This document shows positions 11,430 to 22,742 of a DNA stretch of 64,000 nt, in pieces. This DNA comes from Sindora glabra. Its lineage: Eukaryota; Streptophyta; Magnoliopsida; Fabales; Fabaceae. Within the stretch, counting starts at the first letter, position 1. Every line of letters starts with the position of its first letter. A program made the translations under genes and the position numbers. Location: positions 20,496,316 through 20,560,315 of the forward strand of contig CM035232.1 of assembly GCA_020226215.1 (NCBI GenBank). Direction: 5' to 3'. The notes under the pieces are model-generated. The model ran no database searches. It worked only from the letters and a program-made list of their open reading frames with translations, and was not told the DNA's origin.

Positions 11430-14400
11430 GTGTTGGCAGATCTGATCACTTGACTAATGATCCATCCATTGATAATACAAAAATTCAATGGATTATAGAG
11501 GATCGACAATTTTTTTTTATAAGCAATACTTTGGAAAAGGATGTAAATTACAAGACTATCAAAGATTTGTGGACATTCCTTGAATTCTTTTTTTCAGTAA
11601 GGATAATTTAAGTCACATTTATGACTTATGTATAGCTTTGTTTCACCAAAATGTGCAAAGAAAAATTATGTCCCAAATCTATATTGAATAGAACAATATT
11701 TATGAACAATAGGACAGTCTTCTTCTTATTACTAAAGATATTAAGGCAATGCAAACTCAACGAGAATAGTTAACTGCTCTATCTTTTCTCATGAATTTGC
11801 CTACTCTTTGAGCAGTTAACTTAATAGTATATTTTTTTCTCGTATTTTTTGAACAGCTCGAAAGCTACCATTAACTTCCCTATCTACCTCTTTGGTTAAC
11901 TCCTCTGCTTTAGTAAGCTCGAGTACTTAAGGAGGTCGTAATGGTGGTAGAGGAAGTAGAGGTATAGGTCATAATCAGCCTAATAATGATGTTTATTTTT
12001 ATTGAATGAAACCAGGTCATATAAAGAAAACTTGTCCCAAGTTAGTTGGACGATATGCATCGCCATTTCAACTTACACATACTACTTCTAGCATTTTTGC
12101 ACTAGAATCAACATATAACTCTAACTAAGAATGAGTATAATTGTTTGATTTAACTCCAACTTTCATAATAGCCATCAATCATGCAATAGCCACCTTCTAC
12201 TCAATCTACTACTACTTTGATTTAGACAAGTGATCAAACTACATGCCTTTTACATTCCAAGTCTAGGTGGATAATTGATTCTGGGGTCACTAATTATATA
12301 TCGGGAGACACAGATATCTTTTCTTCTTTTATATCTTTAACTTCTTCTATCACTTTAGCTAATAGGTTATCTATTTCTATTATTATGAGTGTTACAACCA
12401 ATATTACCTCTGACATTTCTTTAACTAATATTGTATGTCTTCCTAAATTTTCATCTAACTTATTATCAATTAGTCAAATTATACATACTTATAATTATGG
12501 TATTTTCTTTTTCCTTAGTTATTGTATTTTTTTAGAATCTTTTAATGAAGATGATTTTTAGTAGAGGACACAAATCTAGTAGACTATATGTGCTTATTGC
12601 TATAGCTATTGCCATTACTCCATCCTAGTTACATTATCGATTGGGTCATTCTTCATTATCATCCTTAAAGAAATTATGTCCTTATTTAAGTTCTATTTAA
12701 AATTTTAATTATGAGTCTTATCAGTTTGTCAAATAGCTTCGTCAGTCTTATATTCCTAGAGTCAATAAAGGAGTTACACCCCCTTTTGAGTTAGTGCATC
12801 TGATGTTTAGAGTCCTTATCCAGTTGTATCCAAACTTGGTTATTGTTATTTTGTTATATTTATTGATGATTATTCAAGAACAACTTAGCTTTATTTAATG
12901 AAAAATTAATTTGAGTTGTTTGATATTTTTTATACCTTTCATGCTAAAATTATGAATCATTTTCATATTTCTATTAAAAATCTGCATAGTGATAATGTTG
13001 AAGAATACTTTTTTGCCTAGTTTTCTTTAATTTATCCAGGCATAGTATTATACATCAATCTTCTTATGTGGTTATCCCATAACAAAATGGGATAGCTAAA
13101 TAAAAAAATTATCATTTAAGTAAGGTTTCATGCAAACTACTATTGTAGATGAAAGTCCTTAAGATACTTTAGCAAAAAGTTATTTCTACATCTTATTTCT
13201 CAATCAATAAAATGCCTTCTTCAATTCTTGATGATAAGGTATCATATTCTCTCTTATTTCCCTCTCAACCATTATTTTATCTCATTCCACGCATCTTTGG
13301 TTGCACTTGTTTTATTTATAATTATCAATTGTAGGTTCCTAAGTTAGATCCTTAATCTCTAAAATGCATTTTTCTTGGGTATTCTCACACTCAAAAAGGT
13401 TACTATTGTTATTCATCTAATTTGAGATGTTATTTTATGACATTTGATATTATATTTTCTGAGCCAGTTCCTTTCTTTGATTCTATCACAATTACTAATC
13501 TGTTACCTAAGTTTGAACTTGTCGATAATTATTTCTTTGTATAAACTATTGCTTTTTAGGACCCTATTAATAGCTTTTTCCTCAGAAGACCCACCTCTTC
13601 TATTCTCTGATCTCGATATTCCTATCACCCACCGCAAAAGTACCTGTAGTTGCATTAAAAAAGGTAGCCTTTCTACATCCCATCCTATCTCTAATTTTGT
13701 GTCATATTCTACCTTACATATGTCTTCTCAATCTTTTATTATTTTTTTGAATCATATTACTATTCTTAGAGCTATTTCAAAGGCTTTTTCTCATGATAAG
13801 TGGCGTGCTACTATAAATAAAAGGATGGAAGCCCTTAAAGATAATAATACTTAGGAACTTGTGCCCTTACCAAATGGTAAAAAGCTTATTAGGTGCAAGT
13901 AAGTATACACAGTCAAAGTCAACCTAGATAATTCTATTGCTCAATTGAAAGTTCGATTAGTGGCTAAGGGATATGTACAAACTTATGGTATTGATACTTT
14001 GAGACTCTTTCTCCTATTATTAAGATAACATTTATTTGCCTATTTCTTTCTTTAATTGTCTTTCAGCACTAGCCTCTTTGCAACTTGATGTTAAAAATAT
14101 TTTTCTTCATGAGATTTACATGAAGAAGTCTATATGGAACAACCTCCTGATTATATTGCTCAAAGGGAGAGAGAAAAAGTGTGTCAATTGAGAAAGCCTT
14201 TGTATGATTTAAAACAATCTCCTCGAGTATGGTTTAGCAAATTCAGTGATGTTATAACAAAGTTTGGTATAAAGAAAAATGATTATGATTATTCTATATT
14301 CTACAAACATACTAAATCTAGGTGCATACTTCTTGAGCATCGTTTGGTAGATTCAGTGATATTATAACAGAGTTTGGTATAAAAAAGAATAATTATAATC

Positions 14401-15406
14401 ATTCTATGTTTCGTAGACATACTAAATCTGGGTGCATACTTCTTGTCGTTTATGTTGATGACATTGTAATTATTGGTAATGATGAGGTGAGAATTTTAAA
14501 ATTAAAGAACTTTCTTTGGTCTAAGTTTCAAACTAGAAACTTAGGACCATTTCGATATTTCCTTAGTATTGAGATTGTTTGAAGTAAGAAAGGAATCTTT
14601 ATTTCACAAAAGAAATATATTCTTAACCTCTTAAAGGAAATTGGTTTGCTTGGTTCAAAGTTATGTGACACCCTTATGATCCTAAATGTTAAGTTTAGAT
14701 TTAAAAAAAAGAGAATTACTAGAAGATCCAAAATCCTATAGAAGGTTAGTGGACAAATTAAACTATCTTACTATCACAAACCCTAATATTACTTTTTTAT
14801 GAGTGTAGTAAGTTAGTTCATGAATTCTCCAAGAATCTCTTATTGGGATGCAATTGTGCATATCTTAAAACATTTAAAAAAACATTTAGGTATGGAATAT
14901 TATATTAAGATCGTGGTTATTGTAAAATTGAAAATTTTTCTGATGCTAATTAGGCAGGGTGTCCTATGAACAGAAGATTTACCTTAGGTTATTGTGTATT
15001 TGTTAGTAAAAATCTTATATCTTGAAAAAGTAAGAAACAAGTAATGATATCTCAATCTAATACAGAGTCTAAGTATCAAACCATGGCTTATGTTACTACT
15101 GAACTTGTGTGACTGTCTTATCTTTTTAGTTAAATTGGAATTACTTCATCTAGAATTATGCAATTATGGTGTGATAATCAAGTAACCACTCACATTGCAA
15201 TGAACCTCATGTTTCATGAATAGACCAAGCACATGGAGATTGATCGTCACTTCATTAGGTAAAAACTTCAGGAAGATGTTATTGATCTTAAACATATAAG
15301 AACTAGGAAATAACTTACTAATTTATTTGTTAAGGCTCTTTTAGGAAAACAAATTGATGATATTTGTGACAAGCTGGACATGTTTGATATCTATATTCTA
15401 ACTTAA
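11255..15406 (+). pseudogene. Copia gag-pol polyprotein pseudogene
   Basis: Decayed polyprotein with many stops and shifts. Visible in order: a gag (UBN2-like) region after the ATG at 11255, with a segment reading IEYFFEGVGRSDHLT; a zinc knuckle near 11990-12050 whose first cysteine is Tyr (Y-x-F-stop-MKPGHIKKTCP); a protease active site WIIDSG at about 12268; a pre-integrase motif HYRLGHSSLSSLKKLCP near 12632; the integrase segment YFVIFIDDYSRT near 12850; reverse transcriptase from about 13860 with YVDDIVIIGND at about 14450; RNase H with a broken DA-x-WAG-type motif near 14940 and TKHMEIDRHFIR near 15220. The frame ends at the TAA overlapping the polypurine tract. Function would have been reverse transcription and integration of the element. 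Confidence 0.85.
14241..14460 (+). repeat. 110-bp tandem duplication inside reverse transcriptase
   Basis: Copies at 14241-14350 and 14351-14460, both starting attcagtgat and running through the segment ending gtgcatacttcttg. 110 is not a multiple of three, so the duplication itself breaks the frame just before the catalytic YVDD motif. Confidence 0.9.
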
Positions 15407-15413
15407 GGGAGAG
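15405..15413 (+). promoter_or_regulatory. Polypurine tract of the copia element
   Basis: The purine run aagggagag lies immediately 5' of the right LTR, at the expected position for the plus-strand primer. Confidence 0.8.
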
Positions 15414-15579
15414 TGTTAGTAAACTAAGCCTATTAGTTCCTTGTATGCTAAGATACATGCTCCAACTTAAGGTACATGGGCTTAAGCTTATCTCTTATAA
15501 TCTTATATTTTTATTATAAATAAATATTATCTTCCTTAACTGAAGATATAACCTCACAAATCTTTCTTCTCCTCTAATA
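15414..15579 (+). repeat. Right LTR (166 bp)
   Basis: Begins TGTTAGTAAACTAAGCC and ends in the segment matching the left LTR end (taata here against taaca). About 20 bases longer than the left LTR because of an extra segment after atgctaagatacat. Confidence 0.85.
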
Positions 15580-16066
15580 GTTTTGTTAGAATTTTTTATA
15601 AATAGTATATATTAAATATTTATATTTTATGTAATGTATAACTAAATATTTCTTATTTAATGAATATTTTTTATATTTATAATAATAAATTTAAATTTTT
15701 TAATAAATTAAAATGAAATATAATTTTATTTATTATATTAAAACAAACTCTTAGACAGTTTAAATGAATTTAATTTTTTATATGTATATAATATTAATCA
15801 ATTTAATTATCTGATTTAATGGATTAAATTAATTTAAAATTAATCCAATTATTTTTTTAAATCATTCACCGGATCAAATTTTAAAATATTGAAGGAAACC
15901 TTGTAACCGAAGAAAATGCACATATTTTGCATTTCTTTCTAGTATGGGTGGGATGGACATCAGCAGCATTGAAATCCGAGAGGCCTACGTACGTCTAGGA
16001 CTTGTTCGGTACGTCGAAGACTTTTGGTTAGCTCCCCGACAAATTACTCACAATACATTTCTAAAC
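15580..16066. other. Intergenic AT-rich DNA
   Basis: No gene or element recognised between the copia element and the Stowaway-like MITE. Confidence 0.55.
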
Positions 16067-16615
16067 TACTCCTTCCGTTTTTAACTGTTGTATTTTAAAA
16101 AAAAATTATTTTTTATTTATTATTTTAAAATTTTAATAAAATATTAAATATTTTTTAAATATATCTTTCTTTTTTATTAATAAATATTTTATTATTCAAC
16201 ATTATTAATCCACTTATATTTATTATTTTATATTTTTTTTTCAATTATCTTGAATTTTATGTATAAAGAGTAATCTTATAAATTTCATTAATAAAAAAAT
16301 TAAACTACTTTATTAATATATATGAAATTAGTTAATAACAAGAGATAAATAGAAATAGAGGTAATACCATTTTTTTTATACACAATCAGCTCTATTTATT
16401 TCACTAAAAAATATTATTTATAAAATATTAAAATAGAAGAAAAATATTTTATTTATTTAATATTTTATTTTTAAATCTTTTGATATTGATTTTTAATAAA
16501 TAATATATTTTTCTTCATTAATATATATAAATAACACTATTTTATTAAAAATATTTTTCGATCAATAGAGCTTTTTTTTTTTTTTTTTTAAGGAATCATT
16601 CGCAGAGGAGGGAGT
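16067..16615 (+). mobile_element. Stowaway-like MITE (copy 1)
   Basis: The left end reads tactccttccgtttttaact and the right end ggaggagggagt-like sequence, giving short inverted ends of the CTCCCTCCGT type seen in plant Stowaway (Tc1/mariner) MITEs. The interior is AT-rich and non-coding. About 105 bases of the left part (from about 16108) match the reverse complement of 22590-22700 closely, which supports a dispersed family. The boundaries are approximate, and only the left side shows the expected TA. Confidence 0.5.
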
Positions 16616-18622
16616 GACTCTCGTTTTCCAAGACTGGTACGAGTCATGCATAAACATTTGCATAATTTTTATTTACTCTTTATGAACTGGATTTCTCTTT
16701 TTGTTATCAGTCGTACTAAACATAAATAGTCTCAATAATTTGCGATGAATTATCTTTCATACAAAATTTACGTAAAACCTAAAAAAGAAATAATTAAAAT
16801 TGGGATGGTCTCCGAGTAAAGTTGAGGAAGCATTATTTTTCTTTAATAATAGTAAGAAGTAAGAATCAAATTCTACAAGTAAAGAAGGGCATGAAAATCT
16901 TCATGAGACATCAAAAGTCACTCAAATCTTGAATTTTTTTACACTAAAGTACATTGTTAAAAATAAAATACAGTTAAAACCCACGTTATGAAATACATTA
17001 ATGAGAGAACCCAAATTTTAGGGCTTTAACTTCCAATGCTGTATTTTCCTTCAATGTGAGTTTCAATTTTCAACACTTTTTTCGTCAACGGTATCATCTC
17101 ATTGCCTCCTTAAACCACACAATTCAATTCATCATGACCCAATATTCACAAATAGTTATCAGAGACATATTCTTGTACTACAAGACCACGTTCGGCACAT
17201 CATAAAATGTGAAAGATTCATATTCTGTTACTTTTTATAGGCACACATATGTTTGTTTTGAGAAAAATTAGCTCAACTGTTATATTCCTTTACTCCAATA
17301 ATGTGTGTGTATATCATAACACACGCACAGGACATGGTTGTTCGAAGAAACAATAAACGACCAAACACATGTGCACCAGAGACAATTATTATTATTATTA
17401 TATATAAAGACGACAAGTAATTGATGTTGGATAAAAAGTCTGTCTATATGCTATCAAAAATAAAAAATGGACTTATGACCCAGAAAATGGGTAACTAATT
17501 AAGACTACCTTTTCTAGATATACGTGGACTTGTTGAAATTTCTTGATGCTAATTGCAGTCCAGCTCGAATAGCTTCAGTATTTCTGGTAGGATTCACATT
17601 ATGCAATATTCATGTAAATGCGTAAACCAAACAGAAAAGACCACCATTTAAGTCTACCCCGCAAAAATGATCATGCATAAAGCTTAATTTGCAGCTTTTT
17701 ATATCTTATTATTATAATTATTATTATATTACATACGGTGCGCAAAGAAACTTATAATTTAGGATTGTGATTCTAAATTGCAATCATAATTTCTTGTAAT
17801 AATTACATTTTCTTAAAATTTTACTAATTATAATCACAATCACAATAATTTTTTTTTTATAAAAAATGGTAGGGAAAAGAAGTTCCTTCATTCCTATTGG
17901 GTCAATACTATACTGAGGCCACTAATAGAAATCAATTTAGAACTGTCCATCAAACTCATGTTGGCTAAAATTTTAGAATCATGTTAAGGATTATAATCTC
18001 TCAAACAAATCAGTTAGTACAACTAAAATCTTTTCTTCCATAATCTTGTCTTGGCTAAAATCTTTTCTTAATTAAATTTAGAAGAACTAGTAAGATTTAA
18101 CCCGTTTCACTTGGTCTTAAGTTCTGTACATTCTCTTCTTTGTAAGAGCATCTCATTTCTTGTTATATAAATAAAGGAGTATTATATGTATTTATATTTT
18201 GTAATTAAAAAAATAATATTTAAATTATAATAATTGAGAAAAATAATTTTCTACTAAATTCCTTACTTCTAACGTTACACATAAAATATTATTTATTATC
18301 TTGATATTTATAATTATATATCTAGAAAAAATATCTTCTGTCAACAAACGGCATCTTAGTGCATCAAAGTCTTTCTGCTTCAAATGGTATTGAAGCTTCG
18401 TGTTCATGATGGTATTATTTATCAGACTTCTATGATCAGAACGAGTTAAAGGTTTAGCTAGGTGTTTCTACATGCATAACTCAAACGCTGATTTACAATG
18501 TTATTAAATATTCACCCTGTTTACAAGAAAACCTTCTACTGGACTCTTAGGTTCCCATCTTATAAACAATACCACAAATTACCAATGCCTTAGACCCAAT
18601 GTTAATTATTACATCTTTGTGA
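16616..18622. other. Region downstream of the MYB gene
   Basis: Mostly AT-rich, including an ATT-repeat patch near 17387-17402 and one near 17705-17735. The stretch just upstream of 18622 probably contains the MYB 3' untranslated region. No additional gene could be supported. Confidence 0.5.
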
Positions 18623-20087
18623 TCACAACAAACCGTAACCTAGTTCATAATTCTGAAACATGCCCTCTGAAGGCTGAACAACATTATTGTTTGAATCCCA
18701 AGAGTTTGAGGATGCTGATTTGATATCAAATTCAAAATCATTGGTCGACCACCACATCAAGCTGTCCTTTAATGAATCATTCATTTCTCCGAAACAATCA
18801 AATTCAGCCATCTGATCTTGGGAGACATAACCAAATGTTCTGTTGTTGAGAATGTCACCAAACTCATCCGGCTGAATTTCCAAATTATCCATTGGATTAT
18901 AATTCCCAGTAGGAATGAATGAAACCGAGCTGTCAGTCGACGATATTCCGTAGTTCAAAGAAGCATTCCGCAAAAGAGCATCAACTTTAGGATCATTAAT
19001 CTTTACAAGATCGTCACCAGAAGGTTTGCAGAATTCATCTTCTCGCACTTTTCCGGCATTTGCGGATAAAGAAGCATTCTGCATCACAGAAACAGTGTTG
19101 CTGTCATTCGAAGTTTGCAGGTTCTGGATGATCTTTTCTTGGAAAGGATGCAACTTGGGCCAAAGTGCAGGATTATTGTAGAAAGACAAAGGGTTTTGAA
19201 GGCTTTGAAGTTGCATGTGTAGTTGAAGCCTTTCGAGAGCCGAGTTGCTTAGGGCATTTGAATATGGGCTGTCCTCTAAACCGTTCGTGCCTTTTGGATT
19301 GAAGCTTGTCGGCTGTTTGCGTCTCCCAAGTAATTTCTTCTTCAATCTGGTGTTCCAGTAGTTCTTGATGTCATTGTCTGTCCTTCCTGGTAATTGTGCT
19401 GCAATAATGGACCACCTGAGGTGAATAATATGAAGCTGGGTCAGTTCCAAGGGATAATTTAAGAAATCATCGGAGATTCCGGTGACAAAGTTAAAAGGAC
19501 AAGTAACAGCATGTTGAAACTTGAAAATAGGGATGGCTAATGTTGGGGATTAGGGCATTAAGAGAGAGAAAATAAGTACCTGCTGCCAATACTTATGTAG
19601 AGGCCGCAAATGATGTTGTCTTCTTCTTCAGTAAATCCGCCATGCTTGATATTAGGCCTCAGGTAATTCAACCATCGAAGTCTGCAACTCTTTCCACATC
19701 TCTTGAGCCCTGAAAATTAAGTGCATCCATTAAAGATCATTAACCGATGATTATTATAATCAAACTAGCAACTTCTCCAAAGCCAAATCAAATACATATT
19801 ATAACTCAGTCTTCTAATAAGACACTGACAATCACTTTATCTATTCATAGAACCTTGTGTCTTTTTACTAAACCTAGAAATATGAGCCACTGTTACACCA
19901 GATTAAAAAAAAAAAGATTGATATTTTGCAAGATCGGACTAGAATATGTACCTATTTTCTGGGGAAGAGCAATCCAATTGCCACCAGTTCCATACTTTTC
20001 AATATAGGCCTTGAGTTTAGCATCCTCTTCAGGAGACCAAGGTCCTTTTTTGACGTTGGCCTTGTCACAGCAAGGAGCTCGACCCAT
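18623..20087 (-). CDS. R2R3-MYB transcription factor, MYB36/RAX subgroup (S14)
   Basis: DNA-binding transcription factor acting in the nucleus. Exons: 19952-20087, 19580-19709, 18623-19415. Introns are GT-AG, and the 136- and 130-bp first exons are the classic R2R3-MYB sizes. The join gives 352 residues. It starts MGRAPCCDKANVKKGPW. R2 has W17, W38 and W58. R3 has F71 in place of the first Trp, then W90 and W109. The linker LKRCGKSCRLRWLNYLRP and the segment RPNIKHGGF place it with the MYB36/MYB37/MYB38/MYB68/MYB84/MYB87 group; Arabidopsis members control Casparian strip formation (MYB36) or axillary meristems (RAX). The C-terminal half is Asn/Ser-rich, with a Leu/Gln stretch SALERLQLHMQLQSLQNP (near residues 155-175) and an acidic end suited to activation. 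The exact orthologue within the group is uncertain. Confidence 0.93.
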
Positions 20088-20195
20088 CTCTTTACTGTGT
20101 TAATGTTCTCTCGTTCGATCTTTCTGTCTTCCTTAAGAAGCAGTTACCGAGAGAAGGTTGTCTGAGATTGTTGGGATAATACGAAGAAAGAAGGA

Positions 20196-20202
20196 TTTTA
20201 TA
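20196..20202 (-). promoter_or_regulatory. TATA box of the MYB gene
   Basis: On the minus strand this reads TATAAAA, about 110 bases upstream of the MYB start codon, a normal distance for a plant promoter with a short leader. Confidence 0.6.
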
Positions 20203-21245
20203 GGTTGGAACTGTGGCATGATGTGATCCTTAATAGGACAAAAAGTCTAAGACCTCATTATCCCTAAATCACTATAGTTTTATGTTTTCGTATATATCTT
20301 TTTCTCTTCCAGCTAGGGTTTGCTAGGGTGTGTGCATCTTTTTATCTTTCTCTGTCTTGCTTTTTGGATTAGTTAGCTCATCAAAATTTTAATATGCATG
20401 CAACCGGACAAATGTAACATGGACAAATTTCTTCCTCTTTTCCATAAAATAATTACACTGCCTTTTTCACAGGCCCGCTTGTTTAATATGTAATTTGAAA
20501 ATTTGTTGTGTGTTGATATTGAAAATAAGATTTAAATTAAATTTTAAATTTTTATATCAATTAGATTGATTTTCATAAATTCATTTCATCATTTTATATT
20601 TAATTATAACTTTTAATTTATATTTAAAAATTAATTTTAAATTCTACTTTTAATATATGTAGCATCACTTATTTTTAAATCCCAATGCTTATTAATTTGA
20701 TCGAATTAAAGAAGTCTTCATCCTCTTTGTTTGTCGCCGCACTATATCTACCTTGATATGTTCCATTTTTAAGCTATATGCTTGGTAATCACACTAAAAG
20801 CTGTTTTGAGGGGATAATTTAGTGAAATAACAACTATGCAATTATAATTCTAAACTGCCCTTATTGGGCTTGAAACTATACTATAATTATTAAAATTGTA
20901 GATAAATATATGAGAATATAAAAATGTCATAATGAAAAATCAAAAAATTACAATTAAGATATCATTTGTTAATATTACGTGCAATTTTAAGATTATGAAT
21001 TGTAATTTAGAATCTCCAGGTAATATAACTAATAAGCAATTGCAATTACATACAAAAGAAATGTACTTCGTGACTATATTAGTGGAATGTCACTGCATGT
21101 GATTCTGCAGTGAAAGACATATTTGTTTCTCTTTTTCTCATCGTATGGCAACATTTTTGTAATATGATATGATTTCCTTAATATAGCCATGAATTACTTC
21201 ATCAATAATTTTTATGAAAATAGAACAGTGTGGGCAAATAAGCTT

Positions 21246-21349
21246 CTTTTATTTGCATCAAAATTTCTAGCTCTAGAAAGACTCGTTTAAAGGTATTCTT
21301 TTATTTGCATCAAAATTTCTAGCTCTAGAAAGACTCGTTTAAAGGTATC
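21246..21349. repeat. 52-bp essentially exact tandem duplication
   Basis: The 52-base unit starting cttttatttgcatcaaaatt at 21246 is repeated immediately at 21298 with no difference I can see except at the very edge. An (AT)n run follows. The near identity indicates a recent event. Confidence 0.9.
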
Positions 21350-21350
21350 A

Positions 21351-21372
21351 TATATATATATATATATATATA
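21351..21372. repeat. (TA)n microsatellite
   Basis: Uninterrupted TA run of about 11 units directly after the 52-bp duplication. Confidence 0.85.
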
Positions 21373-22434
21373 GCACCAAAATTGAGTTCCGATTTTTTTA
21401 TATTCATTGGTTATAAATTTATTTTATTATCCTATATTTAGTTAATAGTCTTTATTGTATATTTAGAACTTAATTTTGGATCCCATTTTTTATACATATA
21501 ATAATAACTATATATATTACACTTTATAATCTCATTAAACTCAATTTTGTGCAAATTTTATATGTACACATTGAATTACAACTTAAAAACAATATTATAT
21601 ACAACTAACACTTGCAAAGAGCTGATGAGAGCTGGAAAAAACTAGAATCAATGATTTGATAAAGTCAACTAGTTGTTTGATTTCCATCACCAGAAAATCA
21701 TAACGAACTGATTCGTATTTGAAATCATGTCAATGAAAGCTGACAATTTTTCCACATGACCGATACAAATATACAAAAGTTCTTGTTCTTTGACTCAAGT
21801 GTTCATGGTGTTGTTTTCACTCAACCGGCCTAGCTTGAGTTCATGAATTTAGTTAAGGGCAACTTAAACTACAAATACATACTCTCTCCTCCTGCCTTTA
21901 TTACCTGTTATATTTAAGAATGCAAACAAATGAATTAAGCTATTCATGGATACAAGATCGATCTAAAAAAAATTTGGTTTGAACTCAAATTTTAAAAAAT
22001 TGAGCTTAAATAAGTTGAGCTCATTTATTAAACTAATTAAGTTTATACTTTTTATTACTTGACTTGAGTTATTTGCAAATCTAAATGAGTTTAGTATAAA
22101 ATATATTTTTATTTTTTATATTTTATATAATATAAATATAAAAAATTTACTAAACTATTATAGGTTTATATAAATTAGTTTAGGTTCATTTAAGCTCATT
22201 TAAAATTGAATATAACTTTAGCTGAAGCTCGAATTTAAATATTTAAGTTTGATTAGAAATTTGGAATAAGAAATTTAAAACTCATTTGAATTTGAATAAG
22301 TAAGCTTATGTTCAAATTGAGCTCGAGTTTGAATTCAACGTTTTCAAGCTCAATAAGCTCAAGCTTATTTAAAATTATTAAGCTCAAGTTCGAATATTTA
22401 AATGTTCAGTTCGACTCGATTTGTTTGTATCCTT

Positions 22435-22742
22435 AATTATATTTAACTATTTTTATGAAAATTAAAAAAATAATTTAATGTATTTATTTTTACTAAAATT
22501 TTCAAAACTACCATTTAATTCAAAATTAAAATTTATTCTATCTTTTATTTTATGCATAAAGTTTAAGATAATTCAAAATATAATGAATAAATTTATTGAG
22601 TTATTCTAAGATAAATAATAAAATATTTATTAATAAAAAGAATAAATTTAAAACATTTAATACTTTATTAAAATTTTAAAATAATAAATAAAAAAGGACA
22701 AAAAATTTCTTTCAAATTCAACTTGTTTGCATCGGAAGGGCA
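22435..22742 (-). mobile_element. Stowaway-like MITE (copy 2, inverted)
   Basis: The reverse complement of 22590-22700 aligns closely with 16108-16215 (shared run ttattattttaaaattttaa, then attaataaatattttattat). The end on this strand reads cccttccgatgcaaac, comparable with ctccttccgttttt of copy 1. It is therefore a second, shorter member of the same family in opposite orientation. The outer limits are approximate. Confidence 0.45.

Larger units (their letters stand above)
10330..15579 (+). mobile_element. Ty1/copia LTR retrotransposon, degenerate but structurally complete
   Basis: A full-length 5.25 kb element with two related LTRs (10330-10475 and 15414-15579), a primer-binding site just inside the left LTR and a polypurine tract just before the right one. 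Internal order is gag, zinc knuckle, protease, integrase, reverse transcriptase, RNase H, which is the Ty1/copia order (integrase before reverse transcriptase). Every domain carries stops or frameshifts, so it is non-autonomous and dead. Two internal tandem duplications (233 bp in the leader and gag, 110 bp in the reverse transcriptase) add to the damage. Possible 5-bp target duplication atttt/gtttt, with one mismatch. Confidence 0.9.

Noticed and set aside
13444..13854. 136-codon plus-strand frame as an independent gene
   Set aside because: It lies inside the copia element between the integrase and reverse transcriptase regions and is a surviving open piece of the dead polyprotein region.
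19747..20165. Plus-strand frames over the MYB first exon
   Set aside because: Antisense shadows of MYB exon 1 and intron 1; the minus-strand MYB motifs are unambiguous.
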